Source: Streptomyces spinosus
Lineage (GTDB): Bacteria; Actinomycetota; Actinomycetes; Streptomycetales; Streptomycetaceae
Length of the DNA stretch: 64,000 bases
Direction of reading: 5' to 3'
Assembly: GCF_020400655.1 (NCBI RefSeq)
Contig: NZ_JAINRC010000008.1
Location: 124,001-188,000 of the forward strand
Positions 17,725 through 25,990 of the stretch are shown here, piece after piece; the stretch's first letter is position 1; each line of letters begins with the position of its first letter. The notes below the pieces were generated by a model. The model did not search any database. It had not been told where the DNA came from and saw only the letters and a list, made by a program, of their open reading frames with translations. The translations under genes and the position numbers were made by a program.

Positions 17725-20700
17725 GTGCACGACATGAGCGACGAGCCGCAGCCGCAGCAGCCGAACGAAGGCGTGGCACCTGAGAAGCCGCTGCCGGCTG
17801 AAGGGCCCGGAAACCCGGGACGCCGCCAACCGAGCAGCGCACCACCGAATCCCGCAGGGGGCACCACGAACGACACCAGCGCACGCGCCGGGGGTCCCCT
17901 GAGGCGCGGCGACGGCGACCGTGCCGAGAGCGCCGGGAGGGGCGACGGTGGCCGGCGCGCCGGGGGCGCCCGCGACGGTGAGGGTGGCCCGCGGGCCGAG
18001 GGTGCGTCGAGCGGCGCCGGGGGCACCGGCAGCCGTGGCGGTGCCGGGCGCGCCGACGGTGCCGAGGGGTTCCCGCGTGCCGGCCGGACCGGGACCGCGG
18101 GGGAGCCGCGGCGCGGCGAGCGCGGGGCCGACGGCACCCCTGGCGCCGGTGCGAGCGTCCCGGAGGCGGCCGGACGTGGCACGGGCCGGACGGCCGGGAC
18201 CGGCGACGGCCCGGCGGACGCCCCGTCCCGCCCCGGCTCGACGGGCACGTCCGCCCAGGACGGCCCCCGCCCCGGGGACGCAGCCGAACAGGACCGGGAC
18301 CGGACGGCTTCCATCGCGCGAGCCCGCCAGGCGGCCCGCGCCCGCACGGAAGGGACGGCGGCAGCGGGAACCGCGGGAAACACGGCCTCCGGCGGCACCC
18401 AGGTGCCCGGCCGCGGCCCGGCCGCCGGTCGTGGTGCGGCGTCCGCACGTGGGCGGGAAGCCGCCGGCGGCCCGGCCGCCGAGCGTGGCCCGGGGTCCGG
18501 GGACGGCTCGGAGTCCGGCCGTGGCCCGGTGCCCGGTGGAGCGTCGGCAGGTGGTGCAGGCGCGGCATCCGGCCGCGGTTCGGAGTCCGGCCGTGGTTCG
18601 GTGCCCGGCCGGCGCGCGGAGTCCGGTGGCGCATCGGCGTCCGGTGACGGGCCGGTGCCCGGCGGGGCCGCGGCTGCCGACGGTGACAGCGCTGCCTCCG
18701 CCGCCAAGGACGGCTCGCGTGCCGGTGCGCCCGGTGGAGGCGGGAAGCCGGGCGGCTCCGGACAGGAGCCGCCCGCCGAGAGCACCCAGGTGCTCCGCCG
18801 TGTCACCCCGCCCCGCGGGCCGCGTTCCGGTGCCCGGCAGGAGGACGGCTCCGCCGCCGCGCCCGAGACCACACAGGTGCTGCGGCGGGTCAACGCGCCC
18901 CGCTCCGGCGAGAGCGCCGGTGAGCCGGACCCCACCCGCCGTACCCCTCCCCCCACCGTGCCCAGACCCGGCGGGGAGAACCGCGCCGCCCAGGCACCCG
19001 GTGCCGCCGCCCCCTCCTCCCCGGCCGCCGCCCGGGCCGCCCGCGCCGCCCGCGCGGCCGGCACCGCCGCAGCGGGAGCCGGTGCCGGGGCGGGAGCCGG
19101 TGCCCAGGCCGCCAAGGCCGCCGCCGCGTCGGCGACCGGCGCCGCAGCCGCCTCGGCCGCCGGCCCCGGCACCGATTCCCGGAACGCCACCGGCGCCCTC
19201 ACCACCACCCTCCCCGCCACCGACGGTGACACCCCCGGCGGCAAGGGCAAGGGCAAGGACAAGAAGGGCAAGCGGCCCAAGCGGACCGGCTGGCGGCGGA
19301 TCATCCCCACCTGGCGCATGGTGCTCGGCACCTTCTTCGTCGGCGTGCTGCTGCTCGTCGGGCTCTTCTTCGTCGGGTACTCCCTGGTGAAGATCCCCCC
19401 GGCCAACGCGTTCGCGACCAAGCAGAGCAACGTCTTCCTGTACGCCGACGGCTCACAGCTGGCCCGCGACGGCGAGGTCAACCGCGAGAACGTCACCCTC
19501 GCCCAGGTCTCCAAGGACGCCCAGCACGCCGTACTGGCCGCCGAGGACCGGGACTTCTACACCGAGTCCGCCGTCGACCCCAAGGCGATGCTCCGCGCCG
19601 GCTGGAACACCGCGACCGGCAAGGGAAAGCAGTCCGGCTCGACGATCACCCAGCAGTACGTGAAGAACTACTACCTGGCCCAGGAACAGACGGTCACCCG
19701 CAAGGCCAAGGAGTTCTTCATCGCGATCAAGCTCGACCAGAACAAGTCCAAGGACGAGATCCTGGAGGGCTACCTCAACACCAGCTACTTCGGCCGCAAC
19801 GCCTACGGCATCCAGGCCGCGTCCCAGGCCTACTACGGCCGCGACGCCGCCGACCTCGACCCGGCCCGCGCCGCCTACCTCGCCGCGCTCGTCAACGCGC
19901 CCAGCGAGTACGACGTCGTCGCTCACCCCGAGAACCGCAAGGCGGCCGTCGCCCGCTGGAACTACGTCCTGGACGGCATGGTCACCAAGGGCTGGCTCAG
20001 CGAGTCCAAGCGCGCCGGCATGAAGTTCCCCATGCCGAAGGAGCAGACGGTCTCCACCGGCATGTCCGGCCAGCGCGGCTACCTCGTCGAGGCGGTCAAG
20101 CAGTACCTCACCGCGAACAACATCATCGACTCCGACCACCTCACGGCCGGCGGCTACCGCATCACCACCACCATCCAGAAGGACCGGCAGGACGCCTTCG
20201 TCAAGGCGGTCGACGACCAGCTGATGTCCAAGCTGGACAAGAAGAACCGCAAGGCGGACACCTTCGTCCGGGCCGGCGGCGCCTCCGTCGACCCCAAGAC
20301 GGGCAAGGTCGTCGCGATGTACGGCGGCATCGACTACGTGAAGCAGTACACCAACGGCGCCACCCGCGGCGACTTCCAGGTCGGCTCCACGTTCAAGCCG
20401 TTCGTGTTCACCTCCGCCGTGGAGAACGGGTCCACCACCCAGGACGGCCGCGCCATCACCCCGAACACCGTCTACGACGGCACCAACCAGCGCCCCGTCC
20501 AGGGCTGGAACGGCGGCGCCTACGCCCCCGAGAACGAGGACCAGAAGTCGTACGGCCCGATCACCGTCCGCAAGGCCACCGACGCGTCGGTGAACTCGGT
20601 GTACGCGCAGATGGCCGTCGACGTCGGCCCCGCCAAGGTCAAGCAGACCGCCGTCGACCTGGGCATCCCCTCCGACACCCCGGACCTCCAGCCGTACCCC

Positions 20701-21609
20701 TCCATCGCCCTCGGCACCGCCACCGCCAGCGTCCTGGACATGGCGGAGGCCTACGCCACGCTCGCCAACCACGGCAAGCACGGCACGTACACCCTGGTCG
20801 AGAAGATCACCAAGGACGGCACCGACGAGGTCAAGCTGCCCGAGCGGCCGGCCAAGCAGGCCGTCAGCCGCGAGGCCGCCGACACCACGACCTCGGTCCT
20901 GCAGAGCGTGGTCGAGAACGGCACCGCCACGGCCGCCCAGGCCGCGGGCCGTCCGGCGGCCGGCAAGACCGGTACCGCCGAGAGGGACACCGCCGCCTGG
21001 TTCGCCGGCTACACCCCGGACCTGGCCACGGTGGTCTCCGTCATGGGCCAGGACCCGGTGACGGCCAAGCACCAGCCGCTGTACGGGGCGCTCGGCCAGC
21101 AGCGCATGAACGGCGGCGGCCCGCCCACCCAGATCTGGGCGCAGTACACGCGCGACGCGCTGAAGGGCAAGCCGGTGGGCAAGTTCGACCTGGAGCTCCA
21201 GCAGGGCGCCGACCAGGTCCAGGAGCCCCCCGCCACCAGCACCGCCCAGCCCGGCACCGACGGCGGCGGGAACGACGGCGGCGCCACGGCCACGCCGACG
21301 GACGGCGGTACCACCGGCGCGGCCACCCCGACGAACGGCGGCACCACGGGCGGCGGCACCCCGACGAACGGCGGCACCACCGGCGGCGGCACCCCGACCG
21401 ACGGCGGAACCACCACGGACGGCGGCGCCACCACCGGCGGCGGCACCCCGACCGGCGGCGGAACCACCACGGACGGCGGCGCCACCACCGGCGGCGGGGA
21501 CCCGACCGGCGGAGGCACGCCCACCGGCGGCGGGACTGCCGCGGGCGGCACACCGGGCGGCGGCACCACCGGGACGGACGGGGGCCCGGGAGGCTTCACC
21601 GGCACCTGA
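17725..21609 (+). CDS. Large class A penicillin-binding protein with long disordered N-terminus
   Basis: Bifunctional peptidoglycan synthase of 1294 aa. Residues 1-510 are a Gly/Ala/Pro/Arg-rich, presumably disordered cytoplasmic region; 532-554 is the single membrane span. The glycosyltransferase 51 domain follows with catalytic Glu607 in AAEDRDFY. The transpeptidase motifs are Ser888-x-x-Lys (GSTFKPF), SVN at 955-957 and KTG at 1081. A Thr/Gly/Pro repeat tail ends the protein. AGGAG precedes GTG 17725; ATG 17734 in the same frame is the alternative. The N-terminal half is far longer than usual. Confidence 0.9.
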   Translation: MHDMSDEPQPQQPNEGVAPEKPLPAEGPGNPGRRQPSSAPPNPAGGTTNDTSARAGGPLRRGDGDRAESAGRGDGGRRAGGARDGEGGPRAEGASSGAGGTGSRGGAGRADGAEGFPRAGRTGTAGEPRRGERGADGTPGAGASVPEAAGRGTGRTAGTGDGPADAPSRPGSTGTSAQDGPRPGDAAEQDRDRTASIARARQAARARTEGTAAAGTAGNTASGGTQVPGRGPAAGRGAASARGREAAGGPAAERGPGSGDGSESGRGPVPGGASAGGAGAASGRGSESGRGSVPGRRAESGGASASGDGPVPGGAAAADGDSAASAAKDGSRAGAPGGGGKPGGSGQEPPAESTQVLRRVTPPRGPRSGARQEDGSAAAPETTQVLRRVNAPRSGESAGEPDPTRRTPPPTVPRPGGENRAAQAPGAAAPSSPAAARAARAARAAGTAAAGAGAGAGAGAQAAKAAAASATGAAAASAAGPGTDSRNATGALTTTLPATDGDTPGGKGKGKDKKGKRPKRTGWRRIIPTWRMVLGTFFVGVLLLVGLFFVGYSLVKIPPANAFATKQSNVFLYADGSQLARDGEVNRENVTLAQVSKDAQHAVLAAEDRDFYTESAVDPKAMLRAGWNTATGKGKQSGSTITQQYVKNYYLAQEQTVTRKAKEFFIAIKLDQNKSKDEILEGYLNTSYFGRNAYGIQAASQAYYGRDAADLDPARAAYLAALVNAPSEYDVVAHPENRKAAVARWNYVLDGMVTKGWLSESKRAGMKFPMPKEQTVSTGMSGQRGYLVEAVKQYLTANNIIDSDHLTAGGYRITTTIQKDRQDAFVKAVDDQLMSKLDKKNRKADTFVRAGGASVDPKTGKVVAMYGGIDYVKQYTNGATRGDFQVGSTFKPFVFTSAVENGSTTQDGRAITPNTVYDGTNQRPVQGWNGGAYAPENEDQKSYGPITVRKATDASVNSVYAQMAVDVGPAKVKQTAVDLGIPSDTPDLQPYPSIALGTATASVLDMAEAYATLANHGKHGTYTLVEKITKDGTDEVKLPERPAKQAVSREAADTTTSVLQSVVENGTATAAQAAGRPAAGKTGTAERDTAAWFAGYTPDLATVVSVMGQDPVTAKHQPLYGALGQQRMNGGGPPTQIWAQYTRDALKGKPVGKFDLELQQGADQVQEPPATSTAQPGTDGGGNDGGATATPTDGGTTGAATPTNGGTTGGGTPTNGGTTGGGTPTDGGTTTDGGATTGGGTPTGGGTTTDGGATTGGGDPTGGGTPTGGGTAAGGTPGGGTTGTDGGPGGFTGT

Positions 21610-21635
21610 CGCCTGACGTCGTAACCCCTGACGCC

Positions 21636-21956
21636 TCAGTGACCGCTGGTCGCCTTCAGCCCCACCACGGCGACCAGCAGCAGGCACACGAAGAAGATCC
21701 GGGCGGCGGTGACCGGCTCACCCAGCACCACCATGCCGAGCACCGCCGCACCGGCCGCGCCGATGCCCACCCACACCCCGTACGCCGTACCGATGGGCAG
21801 GGACTTCGCGGCGTACGACAGCAGGACCATGCTCGCGACGATGCCGGCGCCGGTGAACAGACTCGGGACCAGCCGGGTGAACCCCTCGCTGTACTTCATC
21901 CCGATCGACCAGCCCACTTCCAGCAGACCGGCGACGACGAGCAGAACCCAGGCCAT
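21636..21956 (-). CDS. SMR-family efflux protein (SugE/Gdx-like)
   Basis: 106-aa small multidrug resistance protein with four membrane spans. The proton- and substrate-coupling Glu13 sits in GLLEVGWSIGMKYSEGF, a first-helix pattern closer to SugE/Gdx guanidinium exporters than to EmrE; SYAAKSLPIGTAYGVWVGIGA is the canonical second-third helix block. I looked for a guanidine riboswitch upstream and found none. SMR proteins act as antiparallel dimers. Confidence 0.88.
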   Translation of the reverse strand: MAWVLLVVAGLLEVGWSIGMKYSEGFTRLVPSLFTGAGIVASMVLLSYAAKSLPIGTAYGVWVGIGAAGAAVLGMVVLGEPVTAARIFFVCLLLVAVVGLKATSGH

Positions 21957-22077
21957 GACGGCACCTCCGGGACGCGGCGACTTTCCTACGGGTCACTCCG
22001 GGTGCGTCGTCTTTGCCTTCGACCCGGTACGGCGCGTCTCGTCGGGCTCCTTCCGAACATAGCAAAGACACGGCAAA

Positions 22078-22107
22078 GAGGGCCGGTGACGATGGTCACC
22101 GGCCCTC
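22078..22107 (-). terminator. Terminator of the GroES-like gene
   Basis: A perfect 13-bp stem (22078-22090 with 22095-22107) and 4-nt loop is followed on the minus strand by TTTGCCG. It separates the Cpn10-like gene from the SMR gene. Confidence 0.85.
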
Positions 22108-22137
22108 TCGCACCTCGTTCCGCAGGTACGGCCCGCT

Positions 22138-22497
22138 CTACAGGTACAGCCCCGTGGAGTCCTCCGACCCCTCGAACCGGTCGGCGGCGACGGCGTGCAG
22201 GTCACGCTCGCGCATCAGGACGTACGCCACGCCCCGCACCTCCACCTCCGCCCGGTCCTCCGGGTCGAACAGGACACGGTCCCCGGGCTCCACCGTCCGT
22301 ACGTTCTGACCGACGGCGACGACCTCGGCCCAGGCCAGCCGCCGGCCCACCGCCGCGGTGGCGGGAATCAGAATGCCGCCCCCCGACCGCCGCTCGCCCT
22401 CACCGGTCTCCTGCCGCACGAGAACCCGGTCGTGCAGCATCCGGATGGGCAGCTTGTCGTGGTGGGGAGTGCTGTGCTGGTTTCTGTTGGCGCTCAC
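22138..22497 (-). CDS. GroES (Cpn10)-fold family protein
   Basis: 119-aa protein with the Cpn10 beta-barrel pattern: IRMLHDRVLVRQE, GGILIPATAA, AEVVAVGQNVRTVEPGDRVLFDPE, MRERDLHAV. It has an extra N-terminal tail and a C-terminal tail not found in housekeeping GroES, and no groEL is nearby, so it is a paralogue or co-chaperone-like protein. The start is ATG 22497. Confidence 0.8.
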   Translation of the reverse strand: MSANRNQHSTPHHDKLPIRMLHDRVLVRQETGEGERRSGGGILIPATAAVGRRLAWAEVVAVGQNVRTVEPGDRVLFDPEDRAEVEVRGVAYVLMRERDLHAVAADRFEGSEDSTGLYL

Positions 22498-22519
22498 GGC
22501 TCGAACCTACCTGTCCCGG

Positions 22520-22849
22520 TCAGTTACTGCGCCGCCGGGCCCCGAGGGCGAGCAGCCCCACGACCCCCACGACGACGAGCGCGACGGGCACCACCCGCTC
22601 CAGGCGCGGCGCCCCCTGATCGTTCACGAACTGTGCCCGTACCTCAGTCACGACCCGGTTGACCTGCACGTACGCCCGTCCGACCGTGTGGTCGACATGG
22701 GCGACGGCCTTGGCCTTCGCATCGCCGACGATGGTCTTCGGATGCACCCGCACCCCGATCTCGTCGAGCGTCTCGGCCAGCACTTCACGGCGGCGCTTGA
22801 TGTCCGCCTCGATCTGCGCCGGGGTTCTGGTGTCCGACGTGTCCGCCAC
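22520..22849 (-). CDS. DUF3618 membrane-anchored protein
   Basis: 109 aa. The N-terminal part (TPAQIEADIKRRREVLAETLDEIGVRVHPKTIVGDAKA) is the DUF3618 helix; residues 87-104 are a membrane span (VVPVALVVVGVVGLLALG) with a basic tail. The start is GTG 22849, seven bases after GGAGG. It is commonly found beside bcp in Streptomyces; it may help organise membrane proteins, but the function is not known. Confidence 0.8.
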   Translation of the reverse strand: MADTSDTRTPAQIEADIKRRREVLAETLDEIGVRVHPKTIVGDAKAKAVAHVDHTVGRAYVQVNRVVTEVRAQFVNDQGAPRLERVVPVALVVVGVVGLLALGARRRSN

Positions 22850-22942
22850 CGTACGGCCTCCGAAGTCTGCTGATGCTGTTCCGAACAGTTTGTCAGCTCT
22901 GGGTGGCGCCGCACCGCAAGGCCCCCCGGTTAGGCTGGCCCG

Positions 22943-23410
22943 ATGAGCGAGCGACTCCAGCCGGGGGACGTGGCCCCCGCCTTCACCCTCCCCGACGCCG
23001 ACGGCACCGAGGTGTCCCTCTCGGACCGCAAGGGCCGCAAGGTCATCGTCTACTTCTACCCGGCCGCGCTGACCCCAGGCTGCACCAAGCAGGCCTGTGA
23101 CTTCACGGACAACCTGGAGCTGCTGGCCGGCGCCGGCTACGACGTCATCGGCATCAGCCCCGACAGCCCGGAGAAGCTGGCGAAGTTCCGCGAGAAGGAG
23201 TCCCTGAGGGTCACCCTGCTCGCCGACCCGGACAAGAAGGTCACCGAGGCGTACGGCGCCTACGGCGAGAAGAAGAACTACGGCAAGACCTACCTGGGCG
23301 TCATCCGCTCCACGGTCGTCGTGGACGAGGAGGGCAAGGTCGAACGGGCCCTGTACAACGTCCGCGCCACCGGCCACGTGGCGAAGATCATCAAAGACCT
23401 GGGCATCTGA
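22943..23410 (+). CDS. bcp: Thioredoxin-dependent thiol peroxidase (BCP, peroxiredoxin)
   Basis: 155-aa peroxiredoxin of the BCP/PrxQ family reducing hydrogen peroxide and organic peroxides. The active-site segment YPAALTPGCTKQACDF has peroxidatic Cys47 and resolving Cys52 in the 1-Cys-x4-Cys arrangement. LADPDKKVTEAYGAYGEKKNYGK is the family's second block. Divergent from DUF3618. A strong terminator follows 16 bp after the stop. Confidence 0.95.
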   Translation: MSERLQPGDVAPAFTLPDADGTEVSLSDRKGRKVIVYFYPAALTPGCTKQACDFTDNLELLAGAGYDVIGISPDSPEKLAKFREKESLRVTLLADPDKKVTEAYGAYGEKKNYGKTYLGVIRSTVVVDEEGKVERALYNVRATGHVAKIIKDLGI

Positions 23411-23426
23411 CCGGCCCACCGCGCGA

Positions 23427-23460
23427 ACGGCCCGCCCCGGGGAACCCCGGCGCGGGCCGT
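23427..23460 (+). terminator. Terminator after bcp
   Basis: Near-perfect GC-rich stem from 23427 to 23460 with one C-C mismatch and a very tight centre, starting 16 bp after the bcp stop. Confidence 0.8.
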
Positions 23461-23547
23461 TTCCCGTGCCCCCGGGCGTGACTGTCCGATAACCGCTTCG
23501 TTACTCCGTACGGGCAGCGAACGCGCGCCCGGAACGGAGGGGGCTCG

Positions 23548-23725
23548 ATGGGGGCCGGCGCATACACGAAGGAACGGCTGTGACTGGAGCGACGATCGGC
23601 GTGGGAATCTCCGGCTGCTCTGTCCCAACTGCCACGCGGCCACGGGCACCTGGTGCCGAGGGGGCGCACGGCGAGATGTGCGGCCCCGTACACTGAGCGA
23701 GGCAAAACGGCCTGTAAACAAATAG
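23548..23725 (+). pseudogene. Decayed HNH endonuclease gene next to tRNA-Leu
   Basis: ATG 23548 opens MGAGAYTKERL then TGA; AYTKERL resembles the N-terminus of a Streptomyces HNH family. In another frame, 23582-23725 reads GCDWSDD, then NLRLLCPNCHAATGTWCRGG, the end of an HNH domain with its Cys-x-x-Cys, stopping at TAG 23723. The central DNA-binding part and the catalytic His region are missing. The reading is of an internally deleted, frameshifted remnant ending 11 bp before tRNA-Leu. Confidence 0.6.
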
Positions 23726-23736
23726 TCCGTTTTGGG

Positions 23737-23821
23737 GCGGCCGTGGCGAAATAGGCGATACGCGCGGGTTTTAGGTGCCCGTGGGAGAAATCCCGTGTGG
23801 GTTCGAGTCCCACCGGCCGCA
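23737..23821 (+). tRNA. tRNA-Leu (anticodon UAG)
   Basis: Acceptor stem GCGGCCG (23737-23743) pairs with CGGCCGC (23814-23820), discriminator A at 23821. The anticodon loop TTTAGGT gives anticodon UAG, reading CUA codons. A long variable arm (GGGA-GAAA-TCCC) and T-loop GTTCGAG confirm a class II tRNA-Leu. No CCA is encoded. Confidence 0.95.
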
Positions 23822-23862
23822 CAGGTGAGGGGCCGTCCACCCGGGCGGCCCCTCGTTCTCTC

Positions 23863-24465
23863 TCAGCCCAACAGCTCCCGCACCACCGGCACCAGCGCCC
23901 GGAACGCCTTCCCCCGGTGGCTGATCGCGTTCTTCTCCTCCGGGCTCAGCTCGGCGCACGTGCGCGTCTCGCCCTCCGGCTGGAGGACCGGGTCGTAGCC
24001 GAAGCCGTTCGTGCCGGCCGGGACATGCCGCAGGATGCCGGGGAGCTGTCCCTCCACCACCCGCTCCGTGCCGTCCGGCAGGGCGAGCGCCGCCGCGCAG
24101 GCGAAGTAGGCGCCCCGGTGCTCGTCGGCGATGTCCGAGAGCTGGGCCAGCAGCAGGTCGAGGTTGGCCCTGTCGTCGCCGTGGCGGCCGGCCCAGCGGG
24201 CGGAGAAGATGCCGGGGGCGCCGCCCAGGACGTCGACGCACAGGCCGGAGTCGTCGGCGACGGCGGGCAGGCCGGTGGCCTGGGCGAGGGCGTGCGCCTT
24301 GAGCAGGGCGTTCGCGGCGAAGGTGACGCCGGTCTCCTTGACGTCGGGGACGTCCGGGAAGGCGTCCGCGCCGACGAGTTCGTGGGAGAGTCCGGCTTCG
24401 GCGAGGATCGCCCTCAGTTCGGTGATCTTTCCGGCGTTGCGGGTGGCGAGGATCAAGCGGGTCAT
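23863..24465 (-). CDS. rdgB: XTP/dITP diphosphatase (RdgB/HAM1)
   Basis: House-cleaning pyrophosphatase that removes ITP, dITP and XTP. TRNAGKITELRAIL at the N-terminus binds the triphosphate; ADDSGLCVDVLGGAPGIFSARWAG and GFGYDPVLQPEG are the family blocks; SHRGKAFRAL closes the protein. 200 aa is the usual length. It is part of the rph-rdgB association known in actinobacteria, here separated by about 10 kb. Confidence 0.95.
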   Translation of the reverse strand: MTRLILATRNAGKITELRAILAEAGLSHELVGADAFPDVPDVKETGVTFAANALLKAHALAQATGLPAVADDSGLCVDVLGGAPGIFSARWAGRHGDDRANLDLLLAQLSDIADEHRGAYFACAAALALPDGTERVVEGQLPGILRHVPAGTNGFGYDPVLQPEGETRTCAELSPEEKNAISHRGKAFRALVPVVRELLG

Positions 24466-24491
24466 GTCCGCCAGTATTCCTCGCCGCCCGG

Positions 24492-25826
24492 TCACAGCTC
24501 CGCCTGCCCCGCGCCCTTCAGGGTGCCGAGGTCGAAGACCTCGGCCATGGTGCGGTAGCCCAGGTCGCTGGGGTGCAGGTGGTCGCCGGAGTCGTACTCG
24601 GGGCGCAGCCGGCGCGGGTCGTAGGGGTCGCGGAGGGTCTTGTCGAAGTCGACGACCGCGTCGTAGACCCCGCCGGCGCGGATCCGCGCGTTGACCTGTT
24701 GGCGTACGGCTTCCCGGGCGGGGGTGTAGCCGTGGTGGCCCTGGAACGGCATGAGGGTGGCGCCGATGACCTTCAGGCCGCGGGCGTGGGCCTGGCGGAC
24801 GAGGGTGCGCAGGCCGGTGACGATGCGGTCGGGGTCGGCGAGCCGGGGGTTGCGCAGGATGTCGTTGATGCCGAGGTCGATGACGACGACCTTGACGTTG
24901 GGGCGGTCGAGGGCGTCGCGGCCGAAGCGGGCGAGGCCGCTCTGGTTCTCGGCGGGCCGGCCGAGGCCGTCGGCGAGGACCCGGTTGCCGCTGATGCCTT
25001 CGTTGACGACGCTGTAGCGGGGGAGATCGCGTCCGTTGCGCAGGGCGGTGCGCAGCCGGCCGGAGAGGATGTCGGGCCAGCGGTGGTTGGCGCCGGTGGT
25101 GGAGGTGACGCCGTCGGTGATGGAGTCGCCGAAGACGACGACGGTGCCGGTGGCCTCGTTGCTGAGGACGTCGAGGGCCGTCACGTACCGCCAGTACGGG
25201 GTCCGTCCGGTGTAGGGGGTGCCGGTGGTGTCCTCGGTGCGGTCGCCGGTGGCGACGTAGGAGATCTGCCGGGCGCGCGGGTGGTAGGTGACCGGTCCTG
25301 AGGGGGTGGGGGAGTAGGTGGTGACCAGGACGTCGGTGTCGTGCGGGAGGGTGAGGTGCACGGCGTCGCTGACGGCCTGTGCGCCTGCGGGTATGACGAC
25401 GCCGGGGGCGCCGTTGAAGGTGAGGCGCCGCATCGTTTCCGCGGTGGCGGCCGCGCTGCCGTCGCCCGGGGAGAGGGCGAGGGAGGCGTGGCTGATGGTG
25501 AGGGCGGACTGGCCGTACAGGTTGGACAGCGTGACGCGGGCGCTCGTACCGCCGGCGCTGGTGTGCACGACGTTGCGGACGGAGCGGCCCGCGAGGCCGG
25601 CCGTCTCGGTGCCGGGTTCGCCGCCGACGGGGGCGGTGGCCCAGGCGCCGACCCAGGTGCCGGTGGAGGCGGGGGCGGCGTGGGAGTCGCGGTGCGGGCG
25701 GTTGTCGCCGAGGGTGGTGCGGGGGGTGCCGTCGTCGGCGGCGACGGTGACGTATATGGCGGCGGACAGGGCCACGACCAGCGCGACGAGCGCGCTCAGG
25801 ACGGCATAACCATGACGCTTGGTCAC
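24492..25826 (-). CDS. Secreted or anchored SGNH/GDSL-family esterase
   Basis: 444 aa. Residues 8-30 are a signal peptide or anchor (YAVLSALVALVVALSAAIYVTV). A roughly 170-residue beta-rich domain precedes the hydrolase: block I VVVFGDSITDG with nucleophile Ser, block II around GISGNRVLADG (Gly), block III GINDIL (Asn), block V SGDHLHPSDLGY with Asp and His. All four SGNH residues are present. It probably removes acyl groups from extracellular glycans or lipids; substrate unknown. It precedes rdgB on the same strand with a 26-bp gap. Confidence 0.85.
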   Translation of the reverse strand: MTKRHGYAVLSALVALVVALSAAIYVTVAADDGTPRTTLGDNRPHRDSHAAPASTGTWVGAWATAPVGGEPGTETAGLAGRSVRNVVHTSAGGTSARVTLSNLYGQSALTISHASLALSPGDGSAAATAETMRRLTFNGAPGVVIPAGAQAVSDAVHLTLPHDTDVLVTTYSPTPSGPVTYHPRARQISYVATGDRTEDTTGTPYTGRTPYWRYVTALDVLSNEATGTVVVFGDSITDGVTSTTGANHRWPDILSGRLRTALRNGRDLPRYSVVNEGISGNRVLADGLGRPAENQSGLARFGRDALDRPNVKVVVIDLGINDILRNPRLADPDRIVTGLRTLVRQAHARGLKVIGATLMPFQGHHGYTPAREAVRQQVNARIRAGGVYDAVVDFDKTLRDPYDPRRLRPEYDSGDHLHPSDLGYRTMAEVFDLGTLKGAGQAEL

Positions 25827-25990
25827 GCTTGTGTTGTTCTCCTCGACAGATGGGAGCCGGGGCTCCGATCTCGCTCACCCATGATGGGTCATGGGCCGGG
25901 GTGATGTGACAGGACCCTGCCACGACAACCCTTCAGACAGACGCCGGGAACTCCTGTTTCGTTCCGGGAGTCGGTCAGGAAGGGACAATT

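Noticed and set aside
19453..21687. A 744-codon minus-strand open frame
   Set aside because: It lies opposite the PBP catalytic domains and has no recognisable family sequence.
21957..22077. Guanidine riboswitch upstream of the SMR gene
   Set aside because: The conserved ykkC-I sequence blocks and the paired ACGR hairpins of class II are not visible.
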